Below are positions 1 through 4,160 of a stretch of 5,801 nt of DNA, piece by piece. Source of the stretch: Hungatella sp. UBA5385 (GTDB lineage Bacteria > Bacillota > Clostridia > Lachnospirales > Lachnospiraceae). Made by a program: the position numbers and the translations under genes. A model generated the notes under the pieces. That model was given only the letters and a program-made list of their open reading frames with translations. It had not been told where the DNA came from and did not search any database. The stretch spans positions 1 to 5,801 of the forward strand of contig DHOR01000049.1 of the NCBI GenBank assembly GCA_002409995.1, in the 5' to 3' direction. The stretch's first letter is position 1. The number at the start of each line of letters is the position of its first letter.

Positions 1-265
1 CACTTTTTTAAATATTTCTTACACCTTATCCTTCATAAATTATATTGTCAACTTTCATGCCTTCCTCTAATTCCTTAAGATACATCAACATAATCTTTAC
101 TGCTGATATTTAATATTGAGAGTTATCATCGCTTATGTACTCAAAACCAAACTCCATGATATTAAAAACTTTCTGCTTATCCTATAATGTTCTTATCTGC
201 TTATCTATACTGTTCCTTAATTGAAATATCCTGTCATGTAATTATTTTAGCTGTTCTGTACTCAT
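1..265 (-). pseudogene. Interrupted coiled-coil-like small gene, runs off the left edge
   Basis: I do not recognise this gene. From the ATG at 263-265 (minus strand) one frame runs to the window edge for 88 codons without a frameshift. It is broken by TAA at codons 8, 51-52, 76 and 82 and by TAG near codon 29 (codon numbers approximate). Between stops the product is strongly protein-like: it begins MSTEQLK, and later contains FGFEYISDDNS and AVKIMLMYLKELEEG, a charged helical pattern suggesting a small coiled-coil protein. A GGAG ribosome binding site lies 11 nt before the ATG, directly behind the TGA ending the upstream frame. None of the eight TGA triplets on this strand between 33 and 264 falls in this frame, whereas TAA/TAG occur at about the chance rate. 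The simplest reading is a pseudogene that kept its frame; translation with TAA/TAG as Gln is the alternative. The 3' end is outside the window. Confidence 0.45.
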
Positions 266-280
266 TTATCTTTTCTCTCC

Positions 281-433
281 TCATTTGATATATGTTTCAT
301 TTTAAACTTACTATGTTTTATAATACTTGTATTATGCCATGCACCTACTATATTGGAGCTTTCCTTAGTAAACAGTAGACATAATTACGAAGCTTTCATG
401 CTCCTTAAAATAACCTTTACAGTAAACACATAT
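281..433 (-). pseudogene. Interrupted small gene with a CxxC...H...C (zinc-finger-like) pattern
   Basis: I do not recognise the family. In the minus-strand frame ending at TGA 281-283, the stretch from about 433 reads ISICVYCKGYFKEHESFV with no stop, then continues through TAA/TAG codons to the TGA. The cysteine/histidine layout is C-x2-C-x6-H-x18-C (Cys codons at 428-430, 419-421 and 341-343; His at 398-400), which resembles a small zinc-binding domain. In-frame TAA occurs after STVY, and four further TAA/TAG codons occur before the TGA. The frame stays free of TGA upstream to 647, but I found no convincing ATG with a ribosome binding site, so the 5' end is undetermined. The TGA is followed at once by GGAG and, 15 nt after the stop, by the ATG of the next frame, as in a normal operon. 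Most likely a decayed cargo or regulatory gene of a mobile element. Confidence 0.4.
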
Positions 434-440
434 ACTTATA

Positions 441-590
441 TTGCCTACTATTCTTTATATTGCCCTATTTGTACTGTCCTTTCTGTCCTATCTATACTGT
501 CTATATCTTCTTTTTATATTGTCCTATATTTTAACATTGCCACATAATGTTTATTCATGTGTTGTACACTTCTTAATATATACTGTCCTA
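441..590 (+). repeat. Cluster of seven degenerate YTGYCCTA octamers
   Basis: Reading the plus strand, near-copies of YTGYCCTA, several preceded by TATA or TA, begin at 441 (TTGCCTA), 460 (TTGCCCTA), 474 (CTGTCCT), 483 (CTGTCCTA), 497 (CTGTCTA), 519 (TTGTCCTA) and 583 (CTGTCCTA). Spacings are 19, 14, 9, 14, 22 and 64 nt, so this is not a regular tandem array. It could be a cluster of protein-binding sites (iteron-like), the trace of a degenerate amino-acid repeat in a decayed minus-strand gene, or compositional coincidence. All copies have the same orientation. Confidence 0.4.
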
Positions 591-624
591 CTCTTATATT
601 AAAGACTTATGTACTTTATTATCC

Positions 625-650
625 ATGACTTGTCTCTTATGATAAGTCAT
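625..650. repeat. Inverted repeat, 10-bp arms
   Basis: ATGACTTGTC (625-634) and GATAAGTCAT (641-650) are inverted copies around a 6-nt loop. Nine of ten pairs are Watson-Crick; the tenth is G.U if the plus strand is transcribed and A/C if the minus strand is. No T-run follows on either side, so it is not an intrinsic terminator. It may be an operator-like site or a structured RNA element in the remnant region. Confidence 0.45.
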
Positions 651-1004
651 ATAAATTTATATATATTTGCTATTTTTCTATATTAATGTTTCTTTACTCA
701 TAATAGCTATGCATAAATTCACTCATCTCTGTATTTAATAATTAAATATAGTATCACTTTTTGGAGGTTACCATAGCACTATCTTTGTACTGACTGTTAT
801 TATCTAATCACACTTAAGCTGTTTCCAATAAACATACAAATTGTCTTGATTGTCTAATAATCTCTAATCTGTTTAGCCTCAACCTTATAATGCTTATATT
901 TCAATATACGTAAATCTTCATATTTTTATTGTTATACTGGTATTACTGGTATTCTCTATTTATATATGTTGTCTCTATAACGTTACTCTATACTTGCTTA
1001 CTCC

Positions 1005-1039
1005 CTTGAGCAAATTGTATTGCTTGAGACAAACTGTAT
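1005..1039 (+). repeat. Short imperfect direct repeat, two units
   Basis: CTTGAGCAAATTGTAT at 1005-1020 is repeated as CTTGAGACAAACTGTAT at 1023-1039, differing by one inserted A and one substitution, with 2 nt between units. It lies in the gene-free stretch. On the minus strand the units read ATACARTTTG...CTCAAG. It may be a small tandem duplication or a paired binding site; no function can be assigned. Confidence 0.5.
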
Positions 1040-1066
1040 CATTTTTACACTTAATGTTATAAAGTC

Positions 1067-1101
1067 TAGCACCCTTGATACCCATCACATCAGGGGTGCT
1101 A
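1067..1101 (-). terminator. Strong hairpin downstream of the HTH gene, possible terminator with a poor T-tract
   Basis: TAGCACCCTTGAT (1067-1079) and ATCAGGGGTGCTA (1089-1101) form a 13-bp stem around a 9-nt loop. It has the highest GC of any structure in the left part. One pair is T.G on the plus strand and an A/C mismatch on the minus strand. On the minus strand it lies about 140 nt after the stop of the helix-turn-helix gene, but only GACTTTATAA follows, so it would be a weak terminator or a 3'-end RNA stabiliser. On the plus strand the stem is unbroken if G.U is allowed, but no gene precedes it and no T-run follows. Confidence 0.35.
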
Positions 1102-1113
1102 TACCTATTGTTT

Positions 1114-1126
1114 AGAGTAATACTCT
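1114..1126. promoter_or_regulatory. 13-nt palindrome, possible operator
   Basis: AGAGTA and TACTCT are perfect inverted half-sites around a single central A. The palindrome lies 13 nt from the 1067-1101 hairpin and about 115 nt downstream of the gene for the helix-turn-helix protein. A small dimeric DNA-binding protein could use such a site, but no second copy was seen near that gene's own promoter. Function is speculative. Confidence 0.25.
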
Positions 1127-1241
1127 TATATATAAAGTAATTTACTTAAGCTCTAACAATTATTAATTCAGTCAAAATGGGAAGAAACAAAGTAAACACT
1201 GAAAAAATATCTGTTGTCTTTAAAATAAATTACACCCATAC

Positions 1242-1739
1242 TCATTTAACTGATTCTCTGTATGCTTTTGCTTTCCTCCATACTGTACTTCTTGAAATAC
1301 CAAACTGTTGTGCTATTTTTTCTTCTGTATATCCTAATTTTTTAAGTTCGCAAATATGTTTTCCATCAATTTTAAGTTGTGTTCCTACTTTATTGTTGTT
1401 ATTGTTTTCCTTCATATGCAGTCTGTATGATAACATCCTGTTTTCCTCCATTAATTTTAATTTCTCCTTTTCCAATGCATTAATTCTTTTTAAAAGTTTC
1501 TGCTTTTCTAAAGCATTGTTATTGTTATTTATTATGCTCTCTTTTTCTAAAACTGAAATGCTTTTTATAAGTCTCTCTGCTGCAATTATTAAATAAAGAC
1601 TGTTATTAAACACATCAAAACGCACTGCTATTATATCTGTTTGATATTGTTTAATAACTTCTTCTGTTGTTTCTTCTTCTATCTGTGATAAAAGTTTATA
1701 TAATGCATTACTAAAATACTTAAAGTGTTTTACTGACAT
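1242..1739 (-). CDS. Coiled-coil protein with C-terminal resolvase-type helix-turn-helix
   Basis: A predicted 165-aa cytoplasmic DNA-binding protein of unknown function; I do not recognise a named family. The ATG at 1737-1739 is chosen over the one five codons upstream because GGAGG (1748-1752) lies 8 nt before it, whereas the upstream ATG has no ribosome binding site. Residues 1-60 are helical and acidic. Residues 60-103 form a coiled coil that includes NALEK twice, about 14 residues apart. Asn5 tracts at about 71-75 and 112-116, encoded by alternating AAT/AAC, flank it as flexible linkers. Residues 138-160 (TEEKIAQQFGISRSTVWRKA) match the recognition helix pattern of resolvase/Hin-type helix-turn-helix domains. 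There is no serine-recombinase catalytic domain, so it is a DNA-binding accessory or regulatory protein rather than a recombinase. The stop is TGA. The AT-rich coding and neighbouring remnants suggest mobile-element origin. Confidence 0.75.
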   Translation of the reverse strand: MSVKHFKYFSNALYKLLSQIEEETTEEVIKQYQTDIIAVRFDVFNNSLYLIIAAERLIKSISVLEKESIINNNNNALEKQKLLKRINALEKEKLKLMEENRMLSYRLHMKENNNNNKVGTQLKIDGKHICELKKLGYTEEKIAQQFGISRSTVWRKAKAYRESVK

Positions 1740-1747
1740 TTTATCTT

Positions 1748-1752
1748 CCTCC
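1748..1752 (-). promoter_or_regulatory. Ribosome binding site deciding the HTH gene start
   Basis: GGAGG, 8 nt before the ATG at 1737-1739. It overlaps the upstream in-frame ATG (1752-1754), which has no Shine-Dalgarno of its own, so the shorter 165-aa product is preferred. Confidence 0.7.
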
Positions 1753-1766
1753 ATAACTTTTGCTAA

Positions 1767-1826
1767 TTAAACATCTCTATGTCCTAAAAACTGTTTGATA
1801 TAGCTAGAATGTCTTTCAACATTCAT
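1767..1826 (-). pseudogene. 19-codon ORF with LGHRD motif, in frame with the HTH gene
   Basis: An ATG at 1824-1826 is preceded by AAAGG (1835-1839) at 8 nt and opens the peptide MNVERHSSYIKQFLGHRDV, which ends at TAA 1767-1769. The frame then continues (LAKVMEEDK) without interruption into the helix-turn-helix gene. The (Y)IKQFLGHRDV segment resembles the L-G-H-x-D box near the C-terminus of phage-type tyrosine recombinases (the second His of the R-H-R-Y set), but the Tyr nucleophile region does not follow. It may be a scrap of a decayed integrase, a leader peptide translationally linked to the next gene, or the original N-terminus of that gene cut by a nonsense mutation. A TGA sits directly before the ATG in frame. 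Confidence 0.35.
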
Positions 1827-1845
1827 TCATAATGCCTTTCTGTTT

Positions 1846-1874
1846 TATATATATTTAATATAACAATAAATCAA
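1846..1874 (-). promoter_or_regulatory. Putative sigma-A promoter for the HTH gene
   Basis: On the minus strand TTGATT (1869-1874) and TATATA (1846-1851) are separated by 17 nt; each matches four of six consensus positions. The -35 overlaps the T-tract of the preceding rlmD terminator, so transcription would restart right after rlmD ends. The surrounding DNA is very AT-rich, so chance matches are easy. A transcript starting near 1839 would have a leader of about 100 nt before the 1739 start, and would begin at or inside the ribosome binding site of the small upstream ORF. Confidence 0.35.
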
Positions 1875-1911
1875 AAAGGATATGATAATCAACTAGTGTA
1901 TTATCATATCC
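1873..1911 (-). terminator. Rho-independent terminator of rlmD
   Basis: A perfect 12-bp stem, GGATATGATAAT (1878-1889) with ATTATCATATCC (1900-1911), has a 10-nt loop and is followed on the minus strand by TTTTT (1873-1877). It starts 16 nt after the rlmD stop codon. The stem is AT-rich but uninterrupted. Confidence 0.85.
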
Positions 1912-1927
1912 CATGTAAATGTATAAA

Positions 1928-3586
1928 CTATCCTAATAAACCAAAATACTCCAATGCACACTTAATGTACTTAACCTTTTCTGGTGGACATTTCCTTATC
2001 TGCTGCTCTTCTTTTTTTGATATATTATAATTTGGACGCTTTTCTAAACCACATAAAGTCTTTACTTCTGCTATTTGCTGTGTATGCACGTTTACCCCAA
2101 AATTATTTTTAACGTATTCCTTAATCTTTGGGTATGTTGCCTGTCTCTCTTTTGAAAGATATTTATCTTCATTGTCTTCCTCAATAGGTATCTCAACCTC
2201 TATTTCATATGTTGTTTTCAACTCTTTAATTTTCCGAGTTAATAAAACTACCGTCTCACAGTTAGCGGTAGAAGGAAACATATCAATACAACACACCTTC
2301 TCCACCCTATACCCTCTCTCCTGCAGCACCACCAAATCCCTAGCCAAACTAGTAGGCTTACAAGACACATAAACCAACCGATCCACCCCATAATCAATAA
2401 TCTTCCCAAGCGCCTTCGGATGAATCCCATCCCTAGGCGGATCCAAAATTATCATATCCGGCTTATCCTCAATCTCATCAATCACCTTCAGCACATCCCC
2501 AGCAATAAACTCACAATTCTCCAGCCCATTCAGCCGCGCATTCTCCTTCGCAGCCTCCACAGCCTCTTCCACAATCTCCACACCAACAACCTTCTTCGCC
2601 ACAGGTGCAATAATCTGAGCAATGGTCCCCGTTCCACTATATAAATCAAATACTACCTTATCCTTCGTCTCCCCCACATAACTTCTGGTCTTCTCATACA
2701 GCACCTCAGCGCCCAAAGAATTCGTCTGAAAGAAAGAAAACGGAGATATTTTAAACTTCAGTCCCAGCAATTCCTCATAAAAATAATCCTGCCCATACAG
2801 CACATCAGTCCTGTCACTCTTCACCACATCAGCCAAACTGTCATTTAAGGTATGCAGTATCCCTACAATCTTCCCATTCAGCTTAAGCCCCAATAACAGC
2901 TCCGCAAATGGCTGCAAATCCATTTCTTCTTGTGTAGTGGTCACCAGATCAACCAGAATCTCCCCAGTTTTCACAGCTCTCCGCACCAGAAGATGACGCA
3001 GATAACCAGTATGCTGCATCTTCTTATAAAACCCCACATTCCGCTCTTCAAAATACCCTTTAGCAGCCTTTAATATATCAGTAAAATCAGTATCAACAAT
3101 TCTGCAGTCAGTGGTGGTCACAATATCATAAAAACTGCCTCTCTTATGCATTCCAAGAGAAAGAGGACCATCCTTATATTCATCTCCAAAGGAAAACTCC
3201 ATCTTATTACGATATCTCTCCTCTGCCGGACTCCCTTTGATCCCTTCAAACTCATAATCAGAAGTACAGACACCATCAATCAAATCCTTTACCTGCTTTT
3301 CCTTGATCTTAAGCTGCTCTGCATAAGGCAGAGTCTGATAAGTGCAGCCGCCGCAGTTTCCAAAGTGAGGACATACATCTTCTGCTGTTTCCAGAGGTGA
3401 GCGTTCCAGAATCTCTAGAATCCTTCCTTCACACCTTCCGCCTCTCTTTTTATTAATCATCACCCTAAGCTTCTGTCCTGGCAGGCAGTGCTTGACTGTG
3501 ATCTTTCCTTCCTCCACTTCCATAACACCTTTGTCCGGAAAATCAAATTTTGTAATTATTCCTTCGTATACTTCACCTTTTTTCAC
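1928..3586 (-). CDS. rlmD: 23S rRNA (uracil-C5)-methyltransferase, RlmD/RlmCD type, with extra C-terminal domain
   Basis: A cytoplasmic SAM-dependent enzyme that makes m5U in 23S rRNA; E. coli RlmD modifies U1939, and Firmicute RlmCD can do both U747 and U1939. The 552-aa product has an N-terminal TRAM-like RNA-binding domain (about 1-60). Its [4Fe-4S] ligands are Cys72, Cys78, Cys81 (CPHFGNCGGC) and Cys161. FFQTN is at 285-289, the SAM loop DLYSGTG at 314-320 and DPPRDG at 382-387. Cys409 in VSCKPTS is the catalytic nucleophile, and Glu444 in CETVVLL is the likely base, 35 residues on as in E. coli RumA. After the usual end near 452 comes an AT-rich ~100-residue domain (ERQATYPKIKEYV ... PNYNISK ... 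CPPEKVKYIKCALEYFG) that I recall from other clostridial homologues. The start is GTG, with AGGAG 7 nt upstream; a TATAAA at 3621-3626 is a possible but unsupported -10. The stop is TAG. RlmD versus RlmCD specificity cannot be told from sequence. Confidence 0.93.
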   Translation of the reverse strand: MKKGEVYEGIITKFDFPDKGVMEVEEGKITVKHCLPGQKLRVMINKKRGGRCEGRILEILERSPLETAEDVCPHFGNCGGCTYQTLPYAEQLKIKEKQVKDLIDGVCTSDYEFEGIKGSPAEERYRNKMEFSFGDEYKDGPLSLGMHKRGSFYDIVTTTDCRIVDTDFTDILKAAKGYFEERNVGFYKKMQHTGYLRHLLVRRAVKTGEILVDLVTTTQEEMDLQPFAELLLGLKLNGKIVGILHTLNDSLADVVKSDRTDVLYGQDYFYEELLGLKFKISPFSFFQTNSLGAEVLYEKTRSYVGETKDKVVFDLYSGTGTIAQIIAPVAKKVVGVEIVEEAVEAAKENARLNGLENCEFIAGDVLKVIDEIEDKPDMIILDPPRDGIHPKALGKIIDYGVDRLVYVSCKPTSLARDLVVLQERGYRVEKVCCIDMFPSTANCETVVLLTRKIKELKTTYEIEVEIPIEEDNEDKYLSKERQATYPKIKEYVKNNFGVNVHTQQIAEVKTLCGLEKRPNYNISKKEEQQIRKCPPEKVKYIKCALEYFGLLG

Positions 3587-3593
3587 GTTTTGG

Positions 3594-3598
3594 CTCCT
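3594..3598 (-). promoter_or_regulatory. Ribosome binding site supporting the GTG start of rlmD
   Basis: AGGAG, 7 nt before GTG 3584-3586. No in-frame ATG lies near it, and the TRAM-domain sequence begins immediately after the GTG, so the GTG start is well supported. Confidence 0.8.
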
Positions 3599-3635
3599 GT
3601 TCTCACTAAAATAAAATTTATTTATATCATCTCAG

Positions 3636-3668
3636 AAAAAAAGCGTGTCTCAAAATCTGAGGCACGCT
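3636..3668 (-). terminator. Rho-independent terminator of the acidic membrane-protein gene
   Basis: On the minus strand AGCGTGCCTCA pairs with TGAGACACGCT, an 11-position stem with one C/A mismatch and a 5-nt loop, followed by seven T (3636-3642). It begins 25 nt after the stop at 3694-3696 and separates that gene from rlmD. Confidence 0.88.
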
Positions 3669-3693
3669 CTTCATACTTTCAAAATGCCGATTC

Positions 3694-3987
3694 TTATACT
3701 TCAGAATCTCCCAGAGTATCATCATCTTCAAAGAAGTCATCATCGAAATCGTCATCAAAATCATCTTCAAAATCTTCCAGGTAATCCGGTGTGAAGAAGC
3801 GGTAAACAGCATAGGCAATTCCAGCTACTGCAGCTACTGCACCAATAATAGCCAGTACCCAGAGAATACAGTTTTTCTTTTTATCTTCATCTTCTTTTTT
3901 GTGTAATAAATCAGTCATTCTGCTGGAACTCATAAGCTCCTCCAATCTGTTTAACGCGTCTTTACTCATTGTATCGAATCTGTTCAT
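3694..3987 (-). CDS. Small single-pass membrane protein with highly acidic tail, function unknown
   Basis: A 97-aa predicted membrane protein that I cannot assign to a characterised family. The ATG at 3985-3987 is chosen because GGAG and AAAGGA lie just upstream. The more upstream ATG at 4057-4059 would sit at the transcription start expected from the extended -10 promoter, too close to be used. Residues 1-38 are polar and helical, ending in a charged stretch (KKEDEDKKK). Residues 40-65 (ILWVLAIIGAVAAVAGIAYA core) form one transmembrane helix. In residues 68-97, 18 of 30 are Asp or Glu, arranged as repeated FDDD units. Lysines before the helix favour an inside N-terminus and an outside acidic tail. 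The tail is encoded by an imperfect 12-bp repeat. It has its own promoter and terminator between pcrA and rlmD, so it is probably an independent unit. Confidence 0.8.
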   Translation of the reverse strand: MNRFDTMSKDALNRLEELMSSSRMTDLLHKKEDEDKKKNCILWVLAIIGAVAAVAGIAYAVYRFFTPDYLEDFEDDFDDDFDDDFFEDDDTLGDSEV

Positions 3988-4063
3988 ATCTCCACGTTCC
4001 TTTCTGAGAGGTCTGTCTTTAAAATGCTTTTGGCAGTGTATTATCACATTGCCGATCATGGTT

Positions 4064-4072
4064 ATTATACCA
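4064..4072 (-). promoter_or_regulatory. Extended -10 promoter of the acidic membrane-protein gene
   Basis: The minus strand reads TGGTATAAT, a perfect -10 with the TGn extension. The hexamer 17 nt upstream (TAGTAA at 4087-4092) is a poor -35, as is usual for extended -10 promoters. Transcription would start near 4057, giving a leader of about 70 nt before the ATG at 3987. Confidence 0.65.
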
Positions 4073-4110
4073 TTATCTTCTCTTTTTTACTATCATTTTT
4101 GTTTATTTTT

Positions 4111-4140
4111 AAAAAATTCTAAAATTATATATTTTCTTAG
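4111..4140 (-). terminator. Weak candidate terminator after pcrA
   Basis: About 20 nt after the pcrA stop, the minus strand has an all-AT imperfect hairpin (CTAAGAAAAT / AATTTTAG region, 4119-4140) followed by TTTTTT (4111-4116). The stem has mismatches and few GC pairs, so efficient termination is doubtful; read-through into the next gene is possible. Confidence 0.3.
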
Positions 4141-4160
4141 GATATCCAACCTTGTGATAC

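Larger units (their letters stand above)
266..1241. other. AT-rich stretch without an intact gene, pyrimidine-rich on the plus strand
   Basis: About 20-30% GC with no convincing standard-code ORF on either strand. The plus strand is poor in G relative to C (for example 12 C against 4 G in 481-540), which is expected if the minus strand once carried coding sequence. Besides the remnants and repeats listed separately, the minus frame ending at TGA 719-721 is free of TGA back to 1085 but holds at least nine TAA/TAG codons. Other frames over parts of the same interval also look protein-like when TAA/TAG are ignored, so no gene can be assigned. I see no tRNA, intact transposase or clear replication origin here. 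Confidence 0.5.

Noticed and set aside
353..547. 64-codon plus-strand ORF
   Set aside because: Low-complexity Tyr/Ile/Ser/Leu product created by the pyrimidine-rich strand and the YTGYCCTA repeats; no ribosome binding site.
262..726. ATG-to-TGA frame of 155 codons if TAA/TAG are read as Gln, with 8-nt and 4-nt overlaps to its neighbours
   Set aside because: Contains 11 TAA/TAG, about what random DNA of this composition gives. ATGA overlaps arise easily at any TGA preceded by A. Shorter frames over the same interval (555-701 and 281-433) look more protein-like.
1168..1239. 23-aa ORF starting 2 nt after the HTH stop (MGVIYFKDNRYFFSVYF...)
   Set aside because: No ribosome binding site and no recognisable feature; coupling is possible but unsupported.
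1..1241. CRISPR array, tRNA or rRNA gene
   Set aside because: No regularly spaced palindromic repeats, no cloverleaf with a GTTCRA-type T-arm and no rRNA-like sequence were seen; the octamer spacing is irregular.
1177..1596. 139-codon plus-strand ORF
   Set aside because: It is the antisense shadow of the HTH gene: Phe/Leu/Ser-rich product, no ribosome binding site, and the minus strand has both domain logic and a GGAG site.
1824..1830. Alternative ATG at 1828-1830 for the LGHRD ORF
   Set aside because: Opens only four codons before TGA and sits just 4 nt from AAAGG; the ATG at 1824-1826 has better spacing and a longer frame.
2248..2430. 60-codon minus-strand frame inside rlmD
   Set aside because: Overlaps conserved methyltransferase motifs in another frame; arises from the G/T-ending codon use there.
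4057..4059. Upstream ATG for the acidic membrane protein, giving 121 aa
   Set aside because: Lies at the transcription start predicted from the extended -10 at 4064-4072 and lacks a ribosome binding site; the ATG at 3985-3987 has one.
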